Shown: positions 8,115-17,649 of the stretch, one piece after another | Layout: every line of letters starts with the position of its first letter | Position numbering within the stretch: position 1 is the first letter of the stretch | Source of the DNA: Ensifer sp. USDA 6670 | GTDB lineage: Bacteria > Pseudomonadota > Alphaproteobacteria > Rhizobiales > Rhizobiaceae | NCBI GenBank assembly: GCA_000421085.1 | Contig: ATWE01000017.1 | Span: 39,673 to 103,672, forward strand | Direction of reading: 5' to 3' | Length of the DNA: 64,000 nt | Program-made: the position numbers and the translations under genes | Notes under the pieces: model-generated | Database searches by the model: none | Told to the model about the DNA's origin: nothing | The model's input: only the letters and a program-made list of their open reading frames with translations

Positions 8115-8870
8115 CTATATCACTGCATTTTTTCGGGAAGCGCGATCGCCCAGATAAGCGCGCAAGACGTTGGGGTCATTCCTGACCTCTTCCGGCGAGC
8201 CCTCAGCAAGGCTTCGGCCGCCATCGAGAACGTGAATCCGGTGACATACGCCCATGATGACCTGCATGTTATGCTCAATCAGCATGACGCCGCAGCCAAA
8301 TTTCTTCGGTATGCCTGTGATCGTATCCATGAGGAGCTCACATTCCTGCTCGTTCATTCCGGATGCAGGCTCGTCCAGAAGGGTGAAGGACGGCTGCAAC
8401 GCAAGCGCCCTAGCGATGCTGATGCGGCGCTCGTCGCTGTAGGGCAATGAATCGCATTGACGGTCGTGACCGTGCCGATAGCCGATCCAGTCGAGAATGT
8501 CCCGTGCCTGGGAGGTCGCGGCCTTACGGGACAGACCGATGCCAAGGCCAGCTACCGTCAGGTTCTCCAGGACCGTGAGCTTGCGAAAAAGCCGCGCCGC
8601 CTGGAAGCTTCGGCCGATTCCGGCCTGCGCCATCTTGCGGGGGCTCAGGTCGGACACGTCCCGGCCGTCCAACTCAATCGTTCCGGGCTTCGGCTTCTGA
8701 AATCCGCTGAGGACATTCACCAGCGTGGTTTTTCCGGCGCCATTTGGCCCGATCAGACCCAGGATGTCGCCGGCGTTCAGCGTCAGTGTTACGCCGGTAA
8801 GAGCCTTGATGCCCCCGAAAACGACATGGACGTTTTTCGCCTGGAGCTTTTGCTTAGGGGATTTCGCCAT
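8115..8870 (-). CDS. livG: ABC transporter ATPase, LivG type
   Basis: 251 residues. Walker A GPNGAGKTT at about 41-49. The signature region reads SLPYSDERRISIARAL, the LivG-style variant of LSGGQ (LPYGxQRR in most relatives). Walker B region FTLLDEPASGMN and the C-terminal LIEHNMQVIMGVCHRIHVLD typical of LivG are present. It lies 261 nt downstream of livK, behind a hairpin, and 7 nt ahead of livH. Nucleotide-binding subunit of the importer. Confidence 0.9.
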   Translation of the reverse strand: MAKSPKQKLQAKNVHVVFGGIKALTGVTLTLNAGDILGLIGPNGAGKTTLVNVLSGFQKPKPGTIELDGRDVSDLSPRKMAQAGIGRSFQAARLFRKLTVLENLTVAGLGIGLSRKAATSQARDILDWIGYRHGHDRQCDSLPYSDERRISIARALALQPSFTLLDEPASGMNEQECELLMDTITGIPKKFGCGVMLIEHNMQVIMGVCHRIHVLDGGRSLAEGSPEEVRNDPNVLRAYLGDRASRKNAVI

Positions 8871-9086
8871 AACGATTCTTTGTTCTTCCTAATGACACGA
8901 TGACCAAGCTTGTCGCAGTTGTCGCTACGGATGCAAGTCATTGGTGGAAATCCTGCAACCAGCCCGGGCTAATAAGCCCACGGGCAAGGCGAGGAGGTTC
9001 GCCGTTTCGGGAAGACAGGCGTTCGACGGAGCACGCGGCGGATGCCTGTCCGAACACCCGATCAAGTCACGGACAATGGACAGTTG

Positions 9087-9112
9087 GATTGCGCGACAAA
9101 AACCGCGCAATC
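9087..9112 (-). terminator. Hairpin between livK and livG
   Basis: A perfect 9-bp inverted repeat, GATTGCGCG (9087-9095) and CGCGCAATC (9104-9112), with an 8-nt loop, 19 nt past the livK stop. No U-run follows in the direction of transcription, so it is more likely an mRNA-stabilising or partial-attenuation hairpin than a full terminator. That is a common arrangement for making more binding protein than membrane components. Confidence 0.5.
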
Positions 9113-9131
9113 TAATGAAGCACGAGGCGGC

Positions 9132-10328
9132 TTACTGGCTGACCCGGAAAAGCAGCTTGAAATCGGGAGCAAAGCTGTTGCGGAAGATTTCCACCGCCTC
9201 AAAGCTTCCGTCCACGACCTTCGACACCAGCAGCGGACGATCGACCTGAATGTGCATTTCAGGCGTATACGAGGTCGGTCCGCAGGTTGTAGGCTGATCT
9301 TTGAACTGGTTCATTACCGCAACGACAGCTTCCGTGTCGGTGGACTGAGCCTTCTCCACGGCGGCCGTCCACTGCTCGATTGTGCAGTATCCGAGAACCG
9401 AGAATTCGCTCACCGGCAGAGTACCCCACCGGGCCTTGTAGGCCGCTAGGAACTTCTGGATCTCTGGACGAGGATCTCCCTTGATGGACATGATCGCGGG
9501 AACATAGAAGTCCTTGAGACCTGGTACACCGCCCAGCCAGAAATCGCCTCCCATGCCGGTGTCGGCGAATATCGGCATGTCGATGTTCGCGGCGCGGAGC
9601 TGGCGAACAGCCGCGGGACCTTGGGGCATCGTAGCGCACAGGAACATCATGTCGGGCGGGGTCTCGAGCCCCTTGATCCGCGTGACCTGAGCGGCGATTG
9701 ACGCATCCTCCTTCTGAAAGGTGTCACGTCCGAGGAGCTTGCCGCCCTTCTTTTCCCATGCCGCTATGAAGCCCGCGCATGCGGCCTTCGTTGCTTCAAT
9801 GGAAACATCTTCCAACATGTAAGCTGTTCTCGCGCCCATCTTGTCATAGGCATATTCGGCAGAGGTGATGCCGGAGATCTGCGAAGCCGAATGGGCTGTA
9901 AACACGTTAGGTCCGACGCCTTGGGCCCCCATCTTGGGATCGCTAGCGCCCGTCGAAATGGCGATCAGGCCGGCGTTTTGGGCGACCAGCGCCGCAGGCG
10001 AGCCATAGTCATAGTCGGGTGGCACGACGAGCATGTTCGCGCCCCAGTCGACGAGCTCGGAGGCTACCGACCCCGTCAGCGTGAGGTCGGTCTTGGTGTC
10101 GAGGACCTTATATTCAATCTGGCGACCCAGAACTCCGCCAGCCTTGTTAATCTCCTCGATCTTCATCACCGCAGCCTTGTGAGGCTCCTCATCGTAAGCA
10201 GCCAGCCAGCCTGACAGGGCCGTGGCGAATCCTACCTTGATCGGCTCCTTGGCGTCCTGCGCGAGAGCGGACGAGTTCGAAAGTGCGAAAGCCAAGCCTG
10301 CACAAATAAGATGCCCGAAAGTCTTCAT
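9132..10328 (-). CDS. livK: ABC transporter substrate-binding protein, LivK/aromatic-acid type
   Basis: 398 residues, periplasmic type-1 binding protein (Peripla_BP_6). The signal peptide runs to about residue 23 (cleavage at ALA-QDA); the mature protein starts with the typical PIKVGFATALSGWLAAYDEE. Later it has ADTGMGGDFWLGGVPGL and a C-terminal GPTSYTPEMHIQVDRPLLVS block, the latter resembling relatives that bind aromatic or other carboxylates. First gene of the minus-strand liv unit; a direct-repeat operator candidate lies at 10511-10544. Which ligand it binds cannot be told from sequence. Confidence 0.9.
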   Translation of the reverse strand: MKTFGHLICAGLAFALSNSSALAQDAKEPIKVGFATALSGWLAAYDEEPHKAAVMKIEEINKAGGVLGRQIEYKVLDTKTDLTLTGSVASELVDWGANMLVVPPDYDYGSPAALVAQNAGLIAISTGASDPKMGAQGVGPNVFTAHSASQISGITSAEYAYDKMGARTAYMLEDVSIEATKAACAGFIAAWEKKGGKLLGRDTFQKEDASIAAQVTRIKGLETPPDMMFLCATMPQGPAAVRQLRAANIDMPIFADTGMGGDFWLGGVPGLKDFYVPAIMSIKGDPRPEIQKFLAAYKARWGTLPVSEFSVLGYCTIEQWTAAVEKAQSTDTEAVVAVMNQFKDQPTTCGPTSYTPEMHIQVDRPLLVSKVVDGSFEAVEIFRNSFAPDFKLLFRVSQ

Positions 10329-10510
10329 CGAAAGTCTCCCATTTTTTGCCTCATCTCATGCTTCGCTCAGGCATGGTGAAAGGCGCGTTCCCACAACTGT
10401 CGATGAACTGAAATCACATCCATCGACTTAGATGATCCCGCCGCGTTGGTTTCTTGGCGACTATTAGCGCACGGACATGTTAGTCATATCGTGGGAGCTG
10501 TTCTAAGAAA

Positions 10511-10544
10511 GGTCCAAAATCTTACAAAAGCATGGGTCCAGTTA
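10511..10544 (-). promoter_or_regulatory. Direct-repeat operator candidate upstream of livK
   Basis: GGTCCA at 10511 and GGTCCAGTTA at 10535 on the plus strand, starting exactly 24 nt apart. In the direction of livK this reads TAACTGGACC, a 17-18 nt AT-rich spacer, then TTGGACC. The same element, with identical spacing, occurs upstream of four other units in this window. It lies 183 nt before the livK start. Proposed as a MocR-type activator/operator site. Confidence 0.6.
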
Positions 10545-10778
10545 AATTGGCGCGACCACCCACCGAATACAGGAACGATCCGTGGTGCCAAATGGCCGAG
10601 TGATGATGCCTCGAGGAGTCTTCTAATCGCCATTGTCAGGCGGGCTCGTCTTGATCGCTGGTCAGGCTCATGGTTCTCTTCGAGGTCGGCATTTCGACCG
10701 CCTCATCAAGGCTTGGATAGGCCCGGTCGACCACTGTGTGTCTCGGGGGTACCTGATAAGCCGGCACTCGATTCGGTC

Positions 10779-10952
10779 ATGACTGCGCCACCCGAGGTCG
10801 TTGGCATCTTTCCCCACGGCGGTCCCATCATGCGCCTCGTCGGGGCGCTGCTGCTTGAGCAAATTGACGAGTGGGCTGCTCAGCGCTCCCGCTACTTGAC
10901 CTTGAGATCATCGCAACGAAGAGTCGATGATTCACTCATCAGCCTACCGCCG
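10779..10952 (+). pseudogene. IS256-family transposase C-terminal remnant
   Basis: An open stretch contains IMRLVGALLLEQIDEWAAQR followed by SRYLTLRS, which is the conserved C-terminal block of IS256/mutator-type transposases (normally FPNEAAxxRLVGALLLEQNDEWAVQRxRYMTLE). Only about 55 codons remain; no DDE residues, no N-terminal part and no terminal repeats are visible. The 10329-11154 gap otherwise holds the liv promoter region and no convincing gene. It marks an old insertion at this junction. Confidence 0.75.
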
Positions 10953-11154
10953 CGGCAAGCTGATCCGTTCCCGGCCTCACTAGGGAAGTACGGACACCCC
11001 CGGCAAACCTGTCCGGAAGGTCGTGCGGGGCAGTAGACGTCGTTACGCTACGCTGGATTGCCGTCTGAAGGAGGAATATTCGCGCACTCGTAGAGGTCAT
11101 ATTCAGGCAGAAGCCAGAAGCTAACCTCCGCATCCCTCTTGGAGAGGGCGAAAA

Positions 11155-12009
11155 CTATAATTTCTGGAATTCCGCGACCGTGGTTCGAAATGCGCGATTG
11201 ACTGCCTCCCGCATAGGCATTTCGCGCACCGACGCGGATATGATCTCCACGCCCCATAGACGATCGTAGTTCAAAGCCTGCATGGTTCTGATGAAACCGC
11301 GCAGGTCGAAATCGCCTTCACCGCAGAATCGGCGATTGTTGGCGCTGTCTTCCGCAAGCGTCCCCGCCACTTCCGAAGCAGCGTCATTCAGTTCGACGGC
11401 AAATATCCTGTCGATTGGGATGTCTCGCAACGATTCAAGCGATGCGCCGCTACGCTCGACGTGCCAGATGTCGATGATCATGCCGCCGGCGTCGTGGCCG
11501 GCCGCATCGACAAGCCGGAAGGCATCGACCGGCGTCGAAAGCGGGGACATTGGCTGAGGTTCGAACGCGACCTTCGTATTTAGATCCGCCGCGTGATAAC
11601 ACAGCGTTCTGAATTCACCCACGATATCCTCGAACGGACGGCCCAGGGGGCTATAGTCACAGCGTGCTTTCACGTGAATGGCGTCGAGCGAAGCGGCGGC
11701 CATGAAAATCTCCTTGCAAGCCAGATCTGCCCTTTCGCGCGCCGATCCCTGCTCGTACCACCCCCGCAGCATCTCCAGTTCGATATGCCTGAGTCCGAAC
11801 TGGTCCATGATCGCCTTCGCTTCCTGAAAGCCGATAGTATCCCTTACCGCGACCAGATCATCGTAATTCAAGCCAATACCTACAAAACCCGCGTCGGCGG
11901 CAGCCTTGACGCGATCGCTGAAAGCTTCCGGACTTCTTTTGTTGGTGGAGAGCGGTCCAACCGCGCCGGCCGTCGTCCAGCAAGAAGCGAGCAAGCTAGG
12001 TGATGACAT
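11155..12009 (-). CDS. Sugar phosphate isomerase/epimerase-like TIM-barrel enzyme (possible 3-dehydroshikimate dehydratase)
   Basis: 284 residues, xylose-isomerase-like TIM barrel. Likely metal-binding and active-site stretches are RHIELEMLRGWYE, KVAFEPQPMSP, MIIDIWHVER and FAVELNDA, with a late GEGDFDLRGFI block. GGGAGA precedes the ATG at 12009; an in-frame extension to 12144 overlaps the operator and is unlikely. The family includes isomerases, epimerases and the AsbF/QuiC-type 3-dehydroshikimate dehydratases that make protocatechuate; the nearby pcaHG and aroQ make the last option attractive but unproven. Last gene of the aldehyde dehydrogenase/enolase-type/GMC/TIM-barrel series, with its own direct-repeat element at 12129-12162. 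Confidence 0.8.
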   Translation of the reverse strand: MSSPSLLASCWTTAGAVGPLSTNKRSPEAFSDRVKAAADAGFVGIGLNYDDLVAVRDTIGFQEAKAIMDQFGLRHIELEMLRGWYEQGSARERADLACKEIFMAAASLDAIHVKARCDYSPLGRPFEDIVGEFRTLCYHAADLNTKVAFEPQPMSPLSTPVDAFRLVDAAGHDAGGMIIDIWHVERSGASLESLRDIPIDRIFAVELNDAASEVAGTLAEDSANNRRFCGEGDFDLRGFIRTMQALNYDRLWGVEIISASVREMPMREAVNRAFRTTVAEFQKL

Positions 12010-12128
12010 CTCAGTCTCCCGATTTCGCAGCCCCCACGCACTCACCGCCCGGACTACACTGCTGCTTGTGGACGTTCTGGAAAGTCCACGGAATGCCTTG
12101 GAGATACTACACAACGCGGCCGGCGCCA

Positions 12129-12162
12129 GGTCCAAGAGACGCAAAAAGGGAAGGGCCAGTTA
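12129..12162 (-). promoter_or_regulatory. Direct-repeat operator candidate upstream of the TIM-barrel gene
   Basis: GGTCCAAG at 12129 and GGGCCAGTTA at 12153 (24-nt offset), 120 nt before the ATG at 12009 and inside the 264-nt gap after the GMC gene. The second half differs from consensus by one base (T to G). A separate inverted repeat GTGGAC...GTCCAC lies at about 12067-12090. Confidence 0.55.
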
Positions 12163-12273
12163 AGCGGCCGCATCTTGGCGACGGCCGACCATCCATTCCA
12201 TTTTGGCCGATGCGGCACGACACGCCGATCGAGGAACCGGGCCGAACTGGCCGCGACGGGATTGTGCGAAAGC

Positions 12274-13866
12274 TTAAGCTGCCTGGCGAACGTCTTCCAG
12301 GATCATGTCCGAGCCCTTCTCGCCGATCGCCATCGAAATGGCGTTCAGGTTTGCACTGGGCACCTGTGGGATTATCGACGAATCGACGACCCTCAGATTA
12401 TCGACTCCGATTACGCGAAGGCGAGGATCGACCACGGCTTCCGGGTCAATGCCCATTTTGCACGTGCCGCACGCGTGCGAGATGTGGCTGGCGTTTTCGC
12501 GGACGAACGCCGCCCACTCGTCGTCACTCTGCACGCCTCTGCCGGGGCTGTACTCATCCACGACATAGGGGGCAAACGCTTCGGCGTTCAAGACGCGACG
12601 CGCCAACTTCGCTCCGGCCACCAGGGTGTCGAGATCGTGATGATCGCTGAACAGGTTCATCGCGATGTTCGGGTGATCGAGCGGGTCGGCGGAGCGGAGG
12701 GTTACGTTGCCCCGGCTTCGGGAGCGATTTACATTGGGCTGCAGCATGACTGCTGGACGCCCCAGCATTTTCCAACCATCCGGCGTGTAGTCGAAACCGA
12801 AGGCGCAAAACTGGAACATGATGTCCGGATCGACGAGATCCGTTCGTGTCTTCACGAACGCCAGGGCCGAATGGACATAGCTTGCCGGTCCGCTGAAGGT
12901 TAGGGCGAAACGCAAGCCATGCTTAATCCGGCCGAGCAGATTGTCGTCCATGTTGGTGGTGCGCGTGTTCACGAAGACCTTGACACCTACTGCCGGATGG
13001 TCGTGAAGGTTGCGCCCAACTCCCGGGCTGTTCTGCAGTACCTCGATGCCGTTGTCGCGCAGGTGATCGCCTGGACCGATGCCGGAATGCATGAGAAGCT
13101 TAGGCGAGTTGAAGACGCTTGCGCTGATGATCACCTGGTTCGCCTTTTCAGTGACTAGGCGACCCTCGACTTCATACTCGACGCCGCGCGCCGCGCGGCC
13201 TTCAAACAAGACGCGCCTGACGAGCGCCCCGGTCATGATCTTGAGATTTTTCCGGTTGCGGATTGGATGAAGATAGCCCCGTGCGGCGCTGAACCGAAAC
13301 CCCATTCTCTGGGTTGCGTGAACGATCGACGCGCCAATGGGATTTTCGCCATTATAGGCCTTGTTGCACGGGACCCCCATCTCCTCCATGGCCTTCACAA
13401 ACACGTTCGAAAGGTGTGGGGGTCCCCTCAGTTCGCTGATGGCGACCTCTCCCGACCTGCCATATGTATCGGTTCCGGTGACATGGCTTTTTTCCAGTTT
13501 ATGGAAATAAGGCAGCACGCTGTCATAGTCCCATCCCGTGTTGCCAAGTTTCGCCCAGTGGTCGTAGTCGCCGCGATTGCCGCGCACATAGATGGTACCG
13601 TTGATGGTGCTCGTGCCGCCGAGCACTTTTCCACGCGACGCCAACTCTGTCTTTCCGTAGCGCGTCGGATCGGCTTCGGTGTAGAACATCCAGTCTGAAA
13701 CGGGATTGTTAATGCAGTTGACTAGCAGCGCTGGGACTTTGTAGCGCAGGTGCTGATCGCTTCCGCCCGCTTCCAGCAACAGCACACGATTGCGGCTATC
13801 GGCGCTCAGCCGGTTCGCTAACACACAGCCTGCCGATCCCGCACCGACGATGATGAAGTCCCACAT
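12274..13866 (-). CDS. GMC-family FAD oxidoreductase (choline/alcohol dehydrogenase-like)
   Basis: 530 residues. The FAD-binding [19 protein letters not shown] is at 3-21, the second signature RGKVLGGTSTINGTIYVRG near 80, and the C-terminal half has the catalytic region ISHACGTCKMG and NLNAISMAIGEK. These proteins oxidise primary or secondary alcohols at FAD. GGGGA precedes the ATG at 13866; the upstream in-frame extension to 14001 covers the promoter. Flanked by an enolase-superfamily enzyme and a TIM-barrel enzyme, so it may dehydrogenate a sugar- or quinate-like hydroxyl, but the substrate is unknown. Its first 38 codons are duplicated at 16728-16865. Confidence 0.88.
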   Translation of the reverse strand: MWDFIIVGAGSAGCVLANRLSADSRNRVLLLEAGGSDQHLRYKVPALLVNCINNPVSDWMFYTEADPTRYGKTELASRGKVLGGTSTINGTIYVRGNRGDYDHWAKLGNTGWDYDSVLPYFHKLEKSHVTGTDTYGRSGEVAISELRGPPHLSNVFVKAMEEMGVPCNKAYNGENPIGASIVHATQRMGFRFSAARGYLHPIRNRKNLKIMTGALVRRVLFEGRAARGVEYEVEGRLVTEKANQVIISASVFNSPKLLMHSGIGPGDHLRDNGIEVLQNSPGVGRNLHDHPAVGVKVFVNTRTTNMDDNLLGRIKHGLRFALTFSGPASYVHSALAFVKTRTDLVDPDIMFQFCAFGFDYTPDGWKMLGRPAVMLQPNVNRSRSRGNVTLRSADPLDHPNIAMNLFSDHHDLDTLVAGAKLARRVLNAEAFAPYVVDEYSPGRGVQSDDEWAAFVRENASHISHACGTCKMGIDPEAVVDPRLRVIGVDNLRVVDSSIIPQVPSANLNAISMAIGEKGSDMILEDVRQAA

Positions 13867-14861
13867 TCCAGTCCCCTTTTTGCCAAAGCTAACGGCCGCG
13901 AGACGGCGCAAAAAGGTCCAAGATCGCGCAATGTGACTAGTCCAGTTTGCAGGCTGACTGGCGACCACATCAGCGCGAGGCCGCCTCACGGCGTCATTCA
14001 AACACGAAGGACGCCGAAGCCGACTTCTCGACCGCCTCCCAATGCAGGTCGCATCCCACCCCTGGCTGGTCGGTCAACTGGAAGTTACCGTTCTTGATCG
14101 TCGGGAAGTCCCGCAAAAGGCGGCGCACCGGGTCGGTGCCAGTGTGTTCGGGAATATATTCAACGCCCATGATAGTCGGATGCGCGCATGCGATATGCGC
14201 ATGGAGATAGGGAAAGACGTGCGGCAACGCCTGGCGGCCGTGCGCAGAAGCGAGAGCCAGCGCATTCATTGCCGCCGTAATCCCCCCGCTAGCGGTGGCG
14301 TCCACCCGCAGAATATCGACGTTCTGAACCAGGTCCGCATATCCATAGGGGTCGAGTATGTCCTCACCGACTGCGATCTGAGTCCGCAATTTCGATCTCA
14401 GCTCCCCGACAAGGCGCCACTGCTGAGGCAGGAACGGGTCCTCGATGAATGCGAGGCCGCAATCATCGATCCGACGGCAGGTTTCCAGCGCTTCGGATAT
14501 TGTCCTCCACGACCAATGAGCATCGACCGCGAACGACACCAGATCACCGAGGTTAGAGCTGAGCACTTGCAGATATTTGCTGTTTGCAACCGCATCCGTG
14601 CCTTTGATCATCACCTTGATCAGGCTTTCGCCTTCGTCCCGGTGCTGCCTGATCTCTTCCTCGATCTGCTCCAGAGGCCGATTGCTGTAGGAGAAGCCCA
14701 AGATCGGAATGGAGCGCACTTCTCGACGGAACCCGCCAAGCAGGACATAAAGCGGCAGCCCGGCCGTCTTGGCCGTGAGATCCCACAGAGCTATGTCGAC
14801 CAGACTCGAGCTTCGCACGTAGGAAGCCTTGGCCGGAACGCGCAACGACTCGCTCTCGACG
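13750..14861. repeat. Source copy of a 2,999-nt-offset segmental duplication
   Basis: This segment (first 39 codons of the GMC gene, its promoter, and most of the enolase-type gene) recurs at 16749-17514 with near identity. The offset between copies at their common start is 2,999 nt. Within the second copy 343 nt equivalent to 14359-14701 are missing, and short indels are scattered. The left boundary begins at the shared GTGCTGATCGC. Confidence 0.9.
13915..13948 (-). promoter_or_regulatory. Direct-repeat operator candidate upstream of the GMC gene
   Basis: GGTCCAAG at 13915 and AGTCCAGTTT at 13939 (24-nt offset), 49 nt before the GMC start at 13866 and inside the 127-nt gap after the enolase-type gene. 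It would give the GMC gene its own promoter within the series. An almost identical copy, produced by the segmental duplication, lies at 16914-16947. Confidence 0.55.
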
Positions 14862-15106
14862 TTGAATTCTTGGCGCATCAGGGCATTTCGGCCAAGCAAG
14901 CGCGGAGCGAGCGCCTGCAGGCTCTCGAAGACCTGGCTGCCGCTCTTGTAGCCGATGGCAAATCCCTCCAGTCCCGATTCGGTCACCACCCGTAAGCAGA
15001 CATAGTCGCGCGTCGTCACCGGAACTGTCCCCAAATAAACGGGCCGTTCCAGAGGCAGATTGCAGCTCGCAATCTCGACCCGCCTAACGATAGCGCCTCT
15101 ATCCAT
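13994..15106 (-). CDS. Mandelate racemase/muconate lactonizing enzyme family protein
   Basis: 370 residues, enolase superfamily. Predicted Mg ligands Asp195 (VDAHWS), Glu222 (IEDPF) and Glu248 (VGEDIL) are all present; Lys164 and Lys168 (IKVMIKG) could supply one base and the His in HVFPYLHAH the other. Members abstract the proton alpha to a carboxylate: acid-sugar dehydration, racemisation or cycloisomerisation. GGAG at about 12 nt before the ATG at 15106 supports that start rather than 15142. It sits between aldehyde dehydrogenase and GMC genes. The combination fits oxidation of an alcohol or aldehyde to an acid followed by dehydration; substrate unknown. A damaged duplicate is at 16993-17514. 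Confidence 0.85.
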   Translation of the reverse strand: MDRGAIVRRVEIASCNLPLERPVYLGTVPVTTRDYVCLRVVTESGLEGFAIGYKSGSQVFESLQALAPRLLGRNALMRQEFNVESESLRVPAKASYVRSSSLVDIALWDLTAKTAGLPLYVLLGGFRREVRSIPILGFSYSNRPLEQIEEEIRQHRDEGESLIKVMIKGTDAVANSKYLQVLSSNLGDLVSFAVDAHWSWRTISEALETCRRIDDCGLAFIEDPFLPQQWRLVGELRSKLRTQIAVGEDILDPYGYADLVQNVDILRVDATASGGITAAMNALALASAHGRQALPHVFPYLHAHIACAHPTIMGVEYIPEHTGTDPVRRLLRDFPTIKNGNFQLTDQPGVGCDLHWEAVEKSASASFVFE

Positions 15107-15202
15107 CACGATTTGCACTCCACAACCTTGTATCTGGTTCAAAACAATTGGCGTGACATTGCTGCGGTAAAGACTGACAGAATGGCACGTTCGCTAAGTG
15201 GT

Positions 15203-16678
15203 CTATATTCCGCCCATGCAGATGTATTTTATGTCCAGATAATCCTCGAGCCCGTGGCGGGAGCCTTCGCGCCCGATGCCGGATTGTTTGATGCCGCCAA
15301 AGGGGGCCGCCTCGGAAGACATCCGGCCAGTATTGATGCCGACCATGCCGTATTCGAGCGCCTCCGCTACACGCCAGATCCGCTTGAGATTCGAGGCGTA
15401 GAAATACGCAGCAAGCCCATAGATCGTATCATTGGCTTCGCGCACGACCTGTTCGGCATCCTCGAAACGAATGATGGGCGCGACGGGGCCGAAGGTTTCC
15501 TCCTGCGCAATACGCATGGCGGCAGAGATGGCGGTGAGAACCGTCGGCACGAAGAATGTCCCCCCAATGCGAGACCTTCGGCCGCCGCACCGGATCGTGC
15601 CACCCTTTTCAACTGCATCGGCAATATGCGCTTCGATCTTAGCAAGCGCATGCGTGTCGATGAGCGGGCCGACAGCAACCTCCGGATTGAACCCGTCGCC
15701 AACGGAGAGGCCGCGCACGCGCTCGGTAAATTTCTCCGCGAATTCGTCGTGAACACCCGCCTGCACATAGAGCCGGTTCGCTGAAACACAGGTCTGGCCA
15801 GCATTGCGGAACTTTGCCTGGATGGCGCCGTCGACAGCCGCGTCGACATCAGCGTCATCAAACACGATGAAAGGCGCATTGCCACCCAGCTCCAAGCTTA
15901 CCTTTTTCACCTGATCCGAACATTGCCGCATCAGGAGCCGTCCCACTTCCGTGGAGCCGGTGAAGCTAATCTTACGCACCTTCGGATTTGAGCAGAGCTC
16001 GCGGCCGACGGCACCGCTCTCCGATGCGTAGATCAAGTTCACAACGCCTTCAGGAAAACCTGCTTCTTGAGCAAGCGCAAACATCGCGCCGGCGACGAGC
16101 GGCGTCTGTTCTGCTGGCTTGAGGACGATCACGCAACCCGCGGCAAGCGCCGGCGATATCTTGCGTGCCACCATTGACGCCGGAAAGTTCCAGGGCGTGA
16201 TTGCGCCGACAACACCGATCGGCTGCTTGATCACCAGCATTCGCCGATCTGTCGACGGGGCCGAAATGATTTCGCCGTAGTTTCGGTTGGCTTCCTCGGC
16301 GTACCATTGCAGATAAGCGGCGGCGTGAGACACTTCCGACCTCGCCTCGGCGAGGGGCTTGCCCATTTCCGCGGTAAGGATGGCCGCCAAGTCGTCTGTG
16401 TGCGCAACGATCAATCGGTGCCAGCGCCAAAGCATGTCGCTTCGGTCGCGTGCCGTCATGGCGCTCCACCCTGCTTGCGCCGCATACGCTCGGTCGATGG
16501 CCGACCGCGCCTCCGCAGGGCCCATATCTGGCAGCGTGGCGAGAAGCTCTCCCGTCGAAGGATTGAATATGTCAAAACTGCGATCGGTAGAGAGATGTCC
16601 GAGATAGGAACACTTGTCCAGGCTCGCAAACCTCTCACGGGCCTTCAAGTGACGTTTAAGGGCATGCGTTATTGGCAT
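15203..16678 (-). CDS. NAD(P)-dependent aldehyde dehydrogenase (succinate-semialdehyde dehydrogenase-like)
   Basis: 491 residues, full-length ALDH. Catalytic Cys297 in NAGQTCVSANR and general base Glu263 in LELGGNAPF are present, as are the cofactor motif FTGSTEVGR, PWNFPASM and the EETFGPVAPI block. Overall it resembles GabD-type semialdehyde dehydrogenases. GGGGAGC lies just before the ATG at 16678. First gene of the minus-strand series, 96 nt ahead of the enolase-type gene. Upstream lie a truncated GMC start and a duplicated operator (16914-16947), which may now drive it. Confidence 0.9.
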   Translation of the reverse strand: MPITHALKRHLKARERFASLDKCSYLGHLSTDRSFDIFNPSTGELLATLPDMGPAEARSAIDRAYAAQAGWSAMTARDRSDMLWRWHRLIVAHTDDLAAILTAEMGKPLAEARSEVSHAAAYLQWYAEEANRNYGEIISAPSTDRRMLVIKQPIGVVGAITPWNFPASMVARKISPALAAGCVIVLKPAEQTPLVAGAMFALAQEAGFPEGVVNLIYASESGAVGRELCSNPKVRKISFTGSTEVGRLLMRQCSDQVKKVSLELGGNAPFIVFDDADVDAAVDGAIQAKFRNAGQTCVSANRLYVQAGVHDEFAEKFTERVRGLSVGDGFNPEVAVGPLIDTHALAKIEAHIADAVEKGGTIRCGGRRSRIGGTFFVPTVLTAISAAMRIAQEETFGPVAPIIRFEDAEQVVREANDTIYGLAAYFYASNLKRIWRVAEALEYGMVGINTGRMSSEAAPFGGIKQSGIGREGSRHGLEDYLDIKYICMGGI

Positions 16679-16727
16679 GTTCGCTCCCCATTCGGTGCCC
16701 GTCGCATTAGAGCCGGACGAGTGGTCG

Positions 16728-17513
<786 letters not shown>

Positions 17514-17514
<1 letters not shown>

Positions 17515-17630
17515 GCGCTGACGACCGGCAGGCTGTGATGCGAATCCACGAAAGTCCGACCATGACCCGGCATGTGCTTGATCACCGGCTACATGCCGGC
17601 GGCCCTCAAACCAGCCCTAGCCGGCCACGG
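17514..17630 (-). pseudogene. Fragment of a GH3 beta-N-acetylhexosaminidase (nagZ-like)
   Basis: On the minus strand: GLRAAGM, an in-frame TAG, then PVIKHMPGHGRTFVDSHHSL and PVVSA. KHMPGHG is the GH3/NagZ signature around the catalytic His loop, and the surrounding residues match that family (GGVLPVxKHxPGHGR..DSH..LPVV). Only about 35 codons are left, abutting the duplication boundary. A chromosomal-type gene was apparently cut here during rearrangement. Confidence 0.7.
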
Positions 17631-17649
17631 TCCATATGAAAGATCGCAG

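Noticed and set aside
10446..11036. 196-codon open frame as a possible gene
   Set aside because: Only residues about 112-169 resemble anything (IS256 transposase end); the rest is promoter DNA with the direct-repeat element, so it is treated as an IS remnant.
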